Source: Streptomyces spinoverrucosus
GTDB lineage: Bacteria; Actinomycetota; Actinomycetes; Streptomycetales; Streptomycetaceae
Length of the DNA: 64,000 nucleotides
Direction: 5' to 3'
NCBI RefSeq assembly: GCF_015712165.1
Contig: NZ_JADPZX010000002.1
Location: 248,001 to 312,000 of the forward strand
Shown here: positions 1 through 7,308 of the stretch, piece by piece
Position numbering within the stretch: position 1 is the stretch's first letter
How the letters are laid out: the number at the start of each line of letters is the position of its first letter
Translations under genes and position numbers: made by a program
The notes under the pieces: model-generated
What the model was told of the DNA's origin: nothing
The model's input: only the letters and a program-made list of their open reading frames with translations
Database searches by the model: none

Positions 1-992
1 GCGGTCACCGCCACCACGCCCGCCTCGACGAGGGTCGACGCGGTGACCTGGCGGCGGGAGGCACCGAGGGCCCGCAACAGGGCGTTCTCGCGGGTGCGTT
101 GGGCCACGACGATCGCGAAGGTGTTGTGGATGGAGAACGTGGCGACCAGCAGGGCGACGCCGGAGAACACGAGGAGGAAGGTGGTGAAGATGCTCAGGAA
201 CTGGCTGGAGATCATGTCGGTGTTCTCCTGCGCCGACTCCTGACCGGTGATGGCCTCGACCCCCTTGGGCAGTACGGGAGTCAGCCGCTCGACCAGCTCC
301 CGCTCCCCCACCCCGGGACCGGCCCGCACCAGAATGCTCGCCGCCTCGCCCGGCCGTGCGGTGAGGTACTTCTCGGCGTCCGCCCGGGTCATGCCAGTGA
401 ACGTCACCTGGGCCATGCCGTCCGCGCCGCCGAAGGTCGCGAGGCCGACGATCCTCACCTCGACCGGATCGGGTGTGCGCAGAGTCGTCGTGTCGCCGAT
501 CCTCAGACCGCCGAGCTCGGCGGTGCCCCGGTTGACGACGACCTCGCCGGTCTTCTCCGGGGCGCGGCCTTCGGCGAGTTCGTACGGGTTGAGCTCCGGG
601 TCACTGATCCAGTTGCCGGCGAGAGTGGGCGGGCCCTGGCCGCCGATGGGGTCGCCGTTCGCGCCGAGGAGCTGGCCGGCGCCCTCGATGCCGGGCTCGG
701 CGGCCGCTACGCCGGGCACCCGCTCGACGGTCTCGGCCAGATCGGCGTCGACCGGCCGGCGCACCCCCTGGCTCTCGCCGGGTGTGGTGATGGCGTCGGC
801 GCTGCGGACGACGGCGTCCGTGCCGCCGGCCGCGCTGCCGAACATGGAGGCGAAGCTCGCGCGCAGCGTGTCGCCCATCACCAGCGTCCCGGCGAGGAAG
901 GCGACGCCGAGGAACACGGCGAGGAACGTACCTGCGAAGCGGCGCCTGTGCGCGCGCAGCGAGGACACGCTCAGGCGCATGGAGGCGTTCAT
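1..992 (-). CDS. ABC transporter permease, FtsX/MacB type (partial, 3' end outside window)
   Basis: Membrane subunit of an ABC transporter; only about the first 330 residues are inside the window. The ATG at 992 overlaps the TGA of the upstream ATPase gene (ATGA), so the two are translationally coupled. The N-terminus has a short basic stretch, then a membrane segment at about residues 18-40 (FLAVFLGVAFLAG). A long extracytoplasmic MacB-like domain follows. A second membrane segment begins near residue 280 (FLLVFSGVALLVATF) and leads into the FtsX core (the conserved RTRENALLRALGASRRQV stretch). These proteins usually export or extract lipids, lipoproteins, peptides or drugs; the substrate cannot be told here. 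The missing C-terminus is due to the window edge, not truncation. Confidence 0.9.
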   Translation of the reverse strand, partial: MNASMRLSVSSLRAHRRRFAGTFLAVFLGVAFLAGTLVMGDTLRASFASMFGSAAGGTDAVVRSADAITTPGESQGVRRPVDADLAETVERVPGVAAAEPGIEGAGQLLGANGDPIGGQGPPTLAGNWISDPELNPYELAEGRAPEKTGEVVVNRGTAELGGLRIGDTTTLRTPDPVEVRIVGLATFGGADGMAQVTFTGMTRADAEKYLTARPGEAASILVRAGPGVGERELVERLTPVLPKGVEAITGQESAQENTDMISSQFLSIFTTFLLVFSGVALLVATFSIHNTFAIVVAQRTRENALLRALGASRRQVTASTLVEAGVVAVT

Positions 993-1741
993 GACGGCAC
1001 CTCGAAGGCCTTGAGACGGTCCAGGACCTTGTCGGCGGTCGGGGATTCCATACGGTCCACCAGCCGCCCGTCGGCCAGGAACACCACCTCGTCGGCGTGG
1101 GCGGCGGCGACCGGGTCGTGGGTGACCATGACGACCGTGCGATCCATCTGGCGCACGGCCCGGCCGAGCAGCCCCAGCACCTCCTCGCCGGAGCGGGAGT
1201 CGAGGTTGCCGGTCGGCTCGTCGGCGAACACCACGTCGGGGCGGCCGGCGAAGGCGCGGGCGACGGCGACACGTTGCTGCTGACCGCCGGAGAGTTCGGC
1301 GGGCCGGTGGTGGAGCCGGTCGCGCAGGCCGACGACGTCGACGAGGCCGTCGATCCACTCCGCGTCGCCCCGGCCGCCGGCGAGGTCGAGGGGCAGCGTG
1401 ATGTTCTCGGCGACGGTCAGCGTCGGCACCAGGTTGAACGCCTGGAACACAAAGCCGATCCGGTCCCGGCGCAGCAGGGTCAGGCGGCGGTCGTCGAGGG
1501 TGCCCAGGTCGGTGTCGCCGACATAGGCGGCCCCGGAGGTGAGCGTGTCCAGGCCGGCCGCGCAGTGCATCAGCGTGGACTTGCCGGAGCCCGAGGGCCC
1601 CATGATCGCGGTGAAGCGACCGGCCGGAAAGCCGACGCTCACCCCGTCCAGGGCCCTCACGGCCGTGTCCCCGGAGCCGTACACCTTGACGGCGTCCTCC
1701 ACGCGCGCGGCGGTACGGCTCGCGGTGGTCACGACGGTCAC
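989..1741 (-). CDS. ABC transporter ATP-binding protein (LolD/MacB-type)
   Basis: Energises the FtsX-type permease encoded next to it. About 250 residues, normal for the family. Visible motifs: Walker A GPSGSGKST, Q-loop region FVFQAFNLVPTLT, signature LSGGQQQRVAVARA, Walker B VVFADEPTGNLD and H-loop VTHD. The GTG start at 1741 overlaps the stop of the upstream SHOCT gene, and its own stop overlaps the permease start, so the order SHOCT, ATPase, permease is one operon. A reading frame continues upstream to 2041 but has no family similarity there, which supports the GTG start. FtsX-linked ATPases with the NLD signature typically serve lipoprotein release or efflux; the substrate is unknown. 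Confidence 0.93.
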   Translation of the reverse strand: MTVVTTASRTAARVEDAVKVYGSGDTAVRALDGVSVGFPAGRFTAIMGPSGSGKSTLMHCAAGLDTLTSGAAYVGDTDLGTLDDRRLTLLRRDRIGFVFQAFNLVPTLTVAENITLPLDLAGGRGDAEWIDGLVDVVGLRDRLHHRPAELSGGQQQRVAVARAFAGRPDVVFADEPTGNLDSRSGEEVLGLLGRAVRQMDRTVVMVTHDPVAAAHADEVVFLADGRLVDRMESPTADKVLDRLKAFEVPS

Positions 1742-2031
1742 ACCGCACCGCCCTTGCCCGTGCGGCCGAACTGCTCGTCGAGGACGGACAGTCGGCGCCA
1801 GTACTCGTCCTCGTCGATCTCGCCGGAGGCGAAGCGGCGGCCGATGATGGCGATGGGCGAGTCGCCGGACGGGCGGCTGTCGTCCATGGCGCGCCACGGC
1901 GCCCGGCGGCCGCGCCAGACAGTGCGGCGCAGGACGGTGACGGCGCCGAAGATCACGGCCGCCCAGATCAGCGGGAAGAGCAGGATCCACGGGCCGGGGC
2001 CACCGCCGTCCCAGTGTGCGAGGGTCTGCAT
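1738..2031 (-). CDS. Small membrane protein with C-terminal SHOCT motif
   Basis: A 97-residue protein with one membrane segment near residues 14-34 (WILLFPLIWAAVIFGAV). A basic linker follows, and the C-terminus carries a SHOCT-type motif (ASGEIDEDEYWRRLSVLDE). SHOCT motifs are short helical pairs that probably mediate oligomerisation or membrane-protein contacts; no catalytic role is known. The gene is first in the operon and overlaps the ATPase gene by four bases, so it may be an accessory part of the transporter. A GGAG sequence lies about 12 bases before the ATG. It is divergent from the TetR gene at 2227 across a 195-bp gap holding that gene's operator. Confidence 0.8.
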   Translation of the reverse strand: MQTLAHWDGGGPGPWILLFPLIWAAVIFGAVTVLRRTVWRGRRAPWRAMDDSRPSGDSPIAIIGRRFASGEIDEDEYWRRLSVLDEQFGRTGKGGAV

Positions 2032-2190
2032 CGCGAGTCATCTCCAGTCGTCTCAGTGGTCGTTCGTCGATGTCTCGAGACTCGCGCCGCAGCGGGGTCC
2101 GGGTCGTCGTGCGGCCGGCGGCAGTGTGGGTACCTCGCGGGGAGTACGCGGGCCGGTAGCGGCTGCTCCCGCCTGTATCGAGAGAGGACC

Positions 2191-2226
2191 TGGCAGACTG
2201 TAACTACTAGTATGTACAGTTGACTC
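2191..2226 (+). promoter_or_regulatory. Leaderless promoter with 24-bp palindromic TetR operator
   Basis: Bases 2197-2220 form a near-perfect palindrome: ACTGTA, two bases, TACTAGTA, two bases, TACAGT. A possible -35 (TGGCAG, 2191-2196) and -10 (TACAGT, 2215-2220) are 18 bases apart, and the ATG at 2227 starts 7 bases after the -10. The transcript is therefore probably leaderless, and a repressor on the palindrome would block polymerase directly. Autoregulation by the adjacent TetR is the obvious inference. Confidence 0.7.
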
Positions 2227-2799
2227 ATGAGTACCTCGGAGCGACTGATCGAGTCCACCCGTGAGCTGCTGTGGGAGCGCGGTTATGTGGGCACGAGCCC
2301 CAAGGCGATCCTGGAGCGTGCGGGCGCCGGACAGGGCAGCATGTACCACCACTTCAAGGGCAAGCCCGATCTCGCCCTGGCCGCGATCCGGCGGACCGCC
2401 GAGGAGATGCGGGCTACCGCCGAGGGAGTACTCGGCGGGCCGGGCACGCCCTACGAGCGGATCGCGGCGTATCTGCGGCGCGAGCGCGATGTGCTGCGCG
2501 GCTGCCCGGTCGGCCGGCTGACCATGGACCCGGACGTGATCGCGAGCGACGAGCTGCGCGCACCCGTCGACGAGACGTTCGACTGGCTCCGCGAACGGCT
2601 CGCCGGCCTGGTCGAGGAGGGCCAGGAACAGGGCCAGTTCGCGCCCCACCTGGACGGCGAGGAGATCGCCGCGGCGATCGTCGCGACCGTGCAGGGCGGT
2701 TACGTCCTGGCCCGCGCGTCCGGGTCCCCGGCCGCCTTCGACACGGGGGTACGGGGGCTGCTGGCCCTGCTGGCCCCGGCCGCCACCCGAGGGGACTGA
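2227..2799 (+). CDS. TetR/AcrR family transcriptional regulator
   Basis: Likely ligand-responsive repressor of its own operon. 190 residues; the N-terminal helix-turn-helix is clear (ERGYVGTSPKAILERAG, then GSMYHHFKGKPDLAL at residues 39-53). The C-terminal ligand domain resembles the TetR_C group in which a conserved cysteine region (RGCPVGRLTMDP) follows the first long helices. It heads an operon: the DUF4865 gene starts 4 bases after its stop. The start codon has no Shine-Dalgarno sequence and lies just after the operator, which fits a leaderless message. The inducer is unknown; the downstream hydrolase suggests an ester, lactone or similar small molecule. Confidence 0.92.
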   Translation: MSTSERLIESTRELLWERGYVGTSPKAILERAGAGQGSMYHHFKGKPDLALAAIRRTAEEMRATAEGVLGGPGTPYERIAAYLRRERDVLRGCPVGRLTMDPDVIASDELRAPVDETFDWLRERLAGLVEEGQEQGQFAPHLDGEEIAAAIVATVQGGYVLARASGSPAAFDTGVRGLLALLAPAATRGD

Positions 2800-2803
2800 T
2801 CCG

Positions 2804-3388
2804 ATGCACGCCATGCAGTACGAGCGGACGCTGCCCGCCGACTACGACATGGACGTCGTCCGCGCGCGCGTGGCCCGCCTCGGGCACCTGCTGGACGACT
2901 GGGCGGGCCTGGGTCTCAAGGCGTATCTGATACGTGAGCGCGGGGTGCACGGATCGCCCGTCAACCAGTACGCGCCGTTCTACCTGTGGCGCACCATGGA
3001 GGGCATGAACTCCTTCCTCTGGGGAGGCGGATTCCAGGGCCTGAGCGACGACTTCGGGCGGCCCGTGGTGCGGCAGTGGACGGGGCTGGCGTACGAGGAG
3101 GGCGGCGCCGTCGCTGGGCACGCGCGCGTGGCCGTGCGGAGGAGCACGACCGTGCCGGAGGGCGTGGTGCTGTCCGACGTCGTCGGGGACGCGGTGCGCG
3201 AGGCGGGGCGGCTGGCCGCCGAGGACGGTGCGGTGTGCGCGGCGGCGGCCGTGGACACCGCGCGCTGGGAGCTGGTCCACTTCTCGCTCCGGGTGGACCA
3301 CCCGCCCAAGGCGGAGGGTGAGGTGTTCGAGGTGCTGCATCTGTCCGCGCCGGAGCGGGAGTTGCTGCCGCGGGGGCGCCAGTGGTGA
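2804..3388 (+). CDS. DUF4865 family protein
   Basis: A 194-residue soluble protein recognised by its opening: an MQYE...LPADYDMDVVRARV stretch, then LDDWAGLGLKAYLIRERG and SPVNQYAPFYLW, which are hallmarks of DUF4865. No biochemical role has been established for the family. It resembles monooxygenase-like or small-molecule-handling proteins that sit beside TetR regulators. It lies between the TetR gene (4-bp gap) and the phosphotriesterase-like gene (GTGA overlap), so it probably acts on, or protects from, the same compound. The start at 2804 has a GAGGGGA sequence nine bases upstream; a second ATG at 2813 is also possible. Confidence 0.85.
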   Translation: MHAMQYERTLPADYDMDVVRARVARLGHLLDDWAGLGLKAYLIRERGVHGSPVNQYAPFYLWRTMEGMNSFLWGGGFQGLSDDFGRPVVRQWTGLAYEEGGAVAGHARVAVRRSTTVPEGVVLSDVVGDAVREAGRLAAEDGAVCAAAAVDTARWELVHFSLRVDHPPKAEGEVFEVLHLSAPERELLPRGRQW

Positions 3389-4293
3389 GCACGGTCCGTA
3401 CGGTGCTGGGGGATGTCGTCCCCGAGCACCTCGGCGTGTGCGACGCGCACGATCACCTGTTCCTCTCCACTCCCCTGCTCCCTGGTCAGGAACTCCGGGA
3501 CGCGGCGGCGGCGCGGGCCGAGCTGGCCGTGTTCCGTGCACAGGGCGGGGGCGGCGTGGTGCAGTGGACGCCGTACGGGATGGGGCGGCGGGCCGCCGAT
3601 CTGCCCGCGCTCGCCCGGGAGAGCGGGGTGCATGTGGTGGCCGCGACGGGGCTGCACCAGGCCGGTCACTACGGCGAGGGGACGCTGGAGCGGCTGCGCG
3701 GGCGGCTCGCGGACGTGTTCGTGACCGAACTGACGCAGGGCATCGGCACGTCGGGCGTCCGCGCGGGGTTCGTCAAGGTCGCGGGCGGGTTCCACGCGCT
3801 CGACGCGCATGCCCGCTGGACCATGGCCGCCGCGGCCGAGGCCCACCACGCGACCGGCGCGTCCGTCGCCGTCCATCTGGAGCTGGGCACAGGCGCGCTG
3901 GACGTACTCGACCTGCTGTGCGAGGAGTTGGGCGTGCCGCCGCACCGGGTCGTCCTCGGGCACCTCAACCGCTCCCCCGACTTCGTCGCGCACCGTCAGG
4001 CCGCCGAGGCGGGCGCCTATCTCGCCTTCGACGGCCCGTCCCGCGCCCATCACGCCACGGACTGGCGCATGCCGAACGCGATACGGGCGCTGGCCGAGGC
4101 CGGGTTCGCAAACCGCCTCCTCCTCGGCGGCGACACCACCACCGCCGGGGCGCGTTCGGTGAGCGGCGGGCCCGGGATGCCGTATCTGCTGCGACGGGTG
4201 CGGCCGAGGCTCGAACTGGTGGTGGGGGTGGAGGTGGTGGAGCGCATGCTCACCGAGAATCCGGCGCGGGCCTTCGCCGTGGAATGGCGCTGA
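3385..4293 (+). CDS. Phosphotriesterase-family metal-dependent hydrolase
   Basis: Binuclear-metal TIM-barrel hydrolase of the amidohydrolase superfamily; members open lactones or cleave phosphotriesters. Metal-site residues can be seen: the HxH pair in DAHDHLFL near residue 23, a carbamylation-type lysine in GFVKVAGGF, histidines in VAVHLELG and LGHLNRSPD, and the aspartate in LLLGGDTTT. About 302 residues, slightly short of classical PTE (330) but complete. The GTG at 3385 overlaps the DUF4865 stop; another GTG at 3382 is equally possible. As last gene of a TetR-controlled operon it is the likely catabolic enzyme. The substrate cannot be assigned; lactonase activity is the usual default. Confidence 0.85.
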   Translation: MSTVRTVLGDVVPEHLGVCDAHDHLFLSTPLLPGQELRDAAAARAELAVFRAQGGGGVVQWTPYGMGRRAADLPALARESGVHVVAATGLHQAGHYGEGTLERLRGRLADVFVTELTQGIGTSGVRAGFVKVAGGFHALDAHARWTMAAAAEAHHATGASVAVHLELGTGALDVLDLLCEELGVPPHRVVLGHLNRSPDFVAHRQAAEAGAYLAFDGPSRAHHATDWRMPNAIRALAEAGFANRLLLGGDTTTAGARSVSGGPGMPYLLRRVRPRLELVVGVEVVERMLTENPARAFAVEWR

Positions 4294-4331
4294 ACCGGCG
4301 GGTCTGAGGCGTGAGTGATCAGGGTTCCATA

Positions 4332-4361
4332 TTGACCGATCGTTCTTGTATCGACTAGGGT
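4332..4361 (+). promoter_or_regulatory. Promoter/operator of tetR at 4369 (leaderless)
   Basis: -35 TTGACC (4332-4337) and -10 TAGGGT (4356-4361) are spaced by 18 bases; the ATG is eight bases past the -10 end, with no ribosome-binding site. The -35 is part of GACCGATCGTTC (4334-4345), an imperfect palindrome. A perfect version, GACCGATCGGTC, lies in front of the MFS gene at 5033-5044. The shared site suggests that one TetR controls both transcripts. Confidence 0.7.
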
Positions 4362-4368
4362 CGGGGTC

Positions 4369-4953
4369 ATGGCCAGGACCAAGGAATTCGATCCGGACGC
4401 CGCGCTCCAGTCGGCCCTCGAACTGTTCTGGGAGCGGGGCTACGAGGCGACCTCGATGGCGGATCTCGTCGAGCGCCTCGGCATCGGACGCGCCAGCATC
4501 TACGCCACCTATGGCAACAAGCGGGACCTGTACATGAAGGCCCTGGACCGCTACGGCGAGGCACAGAATCCGCTGCTCACGCGGGAGCTGTCACAGCCCG
4601 GCCCGGCGCTGCCGGCGGTGCGCGCGGTGGTGCGCAGGTTCGCCGAGGAGGCCGCCGACGAGGGCCGGCGCACGATCGGCTGCCTGGTCACCAACACGGC
4701 GGCCGAGCTGGCCCCGCACGACACCACGGCCGCCCGCCGGGTGGAGCTGAGCTGGGAGCACGCCGAGACGCTGCTGCACTCGGCGCTGGTCCGCGCCCAG
4801 GCGCAGGGCGAGCTGCCCGAGGACAGGAATCCGCGGGCGCTGGCCCGGATGCTGCTGGTGTTGATGCAGGGGCTGCGGGTGACCGGGAAGGCGTCGTCGG
4901 ACCCGGCGCGGGTGCGGCAGGCGGCGGAGCAGGCGTTGACGCTGCTGGAGTGA
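4369..4953 (+). CDS. TetR/AcrR family transcriptional regulator
   Basis: 194-residue repressor. N-terminal HTH: DPDAALQSALELFWERGYEA, then LVERLGIGRASIYATYGNKR. The C-terminal domain matches the TetR_C group with the conserved GCLVTNTAAELAP stretch, which is common in regulators of MFS pumps and SDRs. It is followed 107 bp later by an MFS transporter and an SDR oxidoreductase on the same strand. Its promoter shares a GACCGATCG operator with theirs, so it probably represses itself and that two-gene unit, with the pump substrate or a related compound as inducer. Confidence 0.92.
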   Translation: MARTKEFDPDAALQSALELFWERGYEATSMADLVERLGIGRASIYATYGNKRDLYMKALDRYGEAQNPLLTRELSQPGPALPAVRAVVRRFAEEAADEGRRTIGCLVTNTAAELAPHDTTAARRVELSWEHAETLLHSALVRAQAQGELPEDRNPRALARMLLVLMQGLRVTGKASSDPARVRQAAEQALTLLE

Positions 4954-5030
4954 TCGCCCGGCGGGCACGCCCCGCCCGGCGGCGCCGACACCTCAACGAG
5001 GTACGCCCACCCCGACGCGCGCCCGAATAA

Positions 5031-5044
5031 TTGACCGATCGGTC
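5031..5044 (+). promoter_or_regulatory. TetR operator before the MFS gene
   Basis: Contains the perfect 12-bp palindrome GACCGATCGGTC at 5033-5044, matching the site at 4334-4345. An open frame could start at the TTG at 5031, but that codon is inside the operator. The ATG at 5061 has its own GAAAGAAGG ribosome-binding site, so 5031-5060 is better read as untranslated leader. Confidence 0.7.
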
Positions 5045-5060
5045 GAGAAAGAAGGGTCTC

Positions 5061-6461
5061 ATGACCGCGCTCGACGACCCCCCGGCGGCAGTCCGGCCAC
5101 GGCGCCCCGCCCGACGTTCCTTCGCCCTGCTCGGCTCGCTCCAGGTCACGCTGATCTTCACCCTGGCCGCGATAGCCGTGCCGCTACCGGAGATCGGCGA
5201 TCGGTTCGGCCTGGGCCGGGACGAGCTGGTGCTGCTCAGCGCCGCGTACGGGCTGACCTTCGCCGGGCTGCTGCTGTTCGGCGGACGGCTCGCCGACCGG
5301 TACGGCGGGCGGCGGACCCTGATCGCCGGGCTGCTGCTCTTCGCCGTCGCCTCCGTCGCCGCGCCGCTCGCCCCCGGCTACGGCACGCTGCTCGCGGCGA
5401 GGTTCGCGCAGGGCGCCGGCGCGGCCGTGATCGCGCCGGCCGCCATGGCCGTACTGCGCACGCTCTTCCCGGAGCCGTCCGCGTACCGGCGTGTGATGGC
5501 GACCTGGGGCGGCCTGTCGGTGCTGGGGGCCACGGCGGGGAATGTGCTCTCCGGTGTCGTCTCCGCGCTGTCGTCGTGGCGCTGGGCCCTGGCCGTGCCG
5601 ACGGTCGTCGCCGTGGTGGCGTTGTGGCTGGCGCCGCGGTGGCTGCCCGGCGACCGCGGGCGGAGGCGGAGCGGCCCGCTCGATGTCCCGGGAGCCGTGC
5701 TGGCCACGGCCGGTCTGGTTGCGGCCAGTTACGGGCTCGTCCGCACCGACGCATGGTCATGGGGTTCGGCCCGGGTGCTGGGCCCGCTGGCCGCCGGTGC
5801 GGTGCTGCTGGCCGTCTTCGCCGTCGTCGAACGCCGGGCGCGCGACCCGCTGCTGCCGCCGGGCTTCCTGCGGGACGGGCGGCGGGTGTTCGGGCTCGCG
5901 GCCACCGCGCTCACCGCCGCTGGAACCAGCACCGTGTTCGTGCTGTTCTCGCTGCATCTGCAGGACGAGCGCGGCTGGTCGGCGCTGCGGACGTCGGCCG
6001 CGTTCCTGCCGTTCGCCGCCGCGCTCCTGGTCTCCGGCCGGGCGGCGGGGCGACTCGTGGGGCGGTACGGGCCGGGTGCCGTCACCTGCGGCGGGCTGGC
6101 GCTCGGCGCGGCCGGGCTCGGACTGCTCGCGCTGACCGGGTTCGACGCCGGTGTTCCGTACGGCTCCGGAGTCCTGCCCGGTTTCGTGCTGCTGCCGGCC
6201 GGGGCCGCCGTCTCCTTCGCGGGGGCGGCCGTACTGGCCACCGACCGGGTGCCCGCCGGGCGTACCGGACTGGCCGGCGGTGTCCACAACACGGCGATGG
6301 AGGTCGGGCCGACCGTCGTCTTCGCCGTGTTGCTCGCCGTCGGCGGCGACCGGGCGAGCCTGGCGGCCGCGGCGGTCCTGTTCGCGGTGGTCGCGATCGC
6401 GGCTCGGGCCGCCCGGCCGACGCTGACCCCACTGTCGTACACCCATCCATCCAAGCCCTGA
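5061..6461 (+). CDS. MFS transporter (DHA2-like drug efflux family)
   Basis: Proton-driven export pump of the cytoplasmic membrane. About 466 residues with a basic N-terminus and roughly 14 hydrophobic segments; the motif-A-like loop GGRLADRYGGRR lies after the second segment. The ATG at 5061 was chosen over an in-frame TTG at 5031, because GAAAGAAGG sits 7-14 bases before it and the TetR operator occupies the upstream stretch. Lying downstream of a TetR gene and a shared operator, it is probably induced by its substrate. The SDR gene follows after 31 bp and likely shares the transcript. Confidence 0.9.
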   Translation: MTALDDPPAAVRPRRPARRSFALLGSLQVTLIFTLAAIAVPLPEIGDRFGLGRDELVLLSAAYGLTFAGLLLFGGRLADRYGGRRTLIAGLLLFAVASVAAPLAPGYGTLLAARFAQGAGAAVIAPAAMAVLRTLFPEPSAYRRVMATWGGLSVLGATAGNVLSGVVSALSSWRWALAVPTVVAVVALWLAPRWLPGDRGRRRSGPLDVPGAVLATAGLVAASYGLVRTDAWSWGSARVLGPLAAGAVLLAVFAVVERRARDPLLPPGFLRDGRRVFGLAATALTAAGTSTVFVLFSLHLQDERGWSALRTSAAFLPFAAALLVSGRAAGRLVGRYGPGAVTCGGLALGAAGLGLLALTGFDAGVPYGSGVLPGFVLLPAGAAVSFAGAAVLATDRVPAGRTGLAGGVHNTAMEVGPTVVFAVLLAVGGDRASLAAAAVLFAVVAIAARAARPTLTPLSYTHPSKP

Positions 6462-6492
6462 CAATTCCCTTCCCCTGAAAGGAAACCCCCTC

Positions 6493-7257
6493 ATGTCCAG
6501 CAACCACTTCTCCGAGCGTTCCGTCCTCGTCACCGGTGGCGGGTCAGGAATCGGCCGGGCCGTCGCCCTCGCGTTCGCCGCCGAGGGTGCCCGGGTCGTC
6601 GTGGCCGGGCGCGGGCGCGCGGCGCTCGACGAGACCGTGGCGCTCGTGCGCGAGGCCGGTGGGACCGCGGTCGCCGAGGTCGCCGATGTGACGCGGGCCG
6701 ATGCGGTGGAGGCACTCGTCGACGCGGTCGTGGAGCGGTTCGGGTCGCTCGATGTCGCGGTGAACAACGCCGGGGTCTTCCGGGGCGGGCCGCTGGCCGA
6801 ACTGTCCGAGGAGGACTGGCGGACGGTGCTCGACGTCAATGTCACCGGCGTGTTCCTGGCCATGTCGGCCGAGATCCGGCGGATGCGTACGCAGCCCGGC
6901 GGCGGTGCGATCGTGAACGTCTCGTCGAACCTGGGTCGGCACATGCAGGTGCCGGGCACGACCGCCTACTCGGCGACCAAGGCGGCGGTCACCTCGCTGA
7001 CCCGTGGGGCGGCGCTGGAGTACATCGCGGACGGCGTGCGGATCAACGCGGTCAGCCCGGGGGCCTCCGACACGAGCATGTCGCTGCGGGCCGGGGAGAC
7101 CGAGGCCGAGCGGGCGGCAAGGATGAAGGAGGAGTCGCCGCTCGGCCGTATCTCCTCGACTCGGGAGGTGGCGGCGGCCGTGCTGTATCTGGCGTCGGAC
7201 GCGGCCGCGTCGGTCGTGGGGGCCGATCTGGTGATCGACGGCGGCGCGGCGCTCTAG
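6493..7257 (+). CDS. SDR family oxidoreductase
   Basis: NAD(P)-dependent dehydrogenase/reductase of 254 residues. Visible elements: cofactor loop TGGGSGIG (residues 14-21), the NNAG motif, a serine in NVSSNLG, and the catalytic YxxxK in YSATKAA. C-terminal stretches PLGRIS and YLASDAAASVVGADLVIDGG are typical of classical SDRs that reduce small ketones or aldehydes. A GAAAGGAAA ribosome-binding site precedes the ATG. It follows the MFS gene by 31 bp and is probably part of the TetR-controlled response. The substrate is unknown. Confidence 0.92.
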   Translation: MSSNHFSERSVLVTGGGSGIGRAVALAFAAEGARVVVAGRGRAALDETVALVREAGGTAVAEVADVTRADAVEALVDAVVERFGSLDVAVNNAGVFRGGPLAELSEEDWRTVLDVNVTGVFLAMSAEIRRMRTQPGGGAIVNVSSNLGRHMQVPGTTAYSATKAAVTSLTRGAALEYIADGVRINAVSPGASDTSMSLRAGETEAERAARMKEESPLGRISSTREVAAAVLYLASDAAASVVGADLVIDGGAAL

Positions 7258-7263
7258 GTGTAC

Positions 7264-7293
7264 TGATCACGGGCGTTGTTGACGCGGTGATCA
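7264..7293. terminator. Possible bidirectional terminator between convergent genes
   Basis: TGATCAC (7264-7270) pairs with GTGATCA (7287-7293), with a short inner GCG/CGC pairing. It lies between the convergent SDR (+) and ROK (-) genes. The T-run is weak, as is usual in high-GC actinobacteria. Confidence 0.5.
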
Positions 7294-7308
7294 ATACGCC
7301 GGGGGGGC

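Noticed and set aside
99..1283. Long plus-strand frame across the permease/ATPase genes
   Set aside because: High-GC shadow frame; the opposite strand encodes clear FtsX and ABC ATPase motifs.
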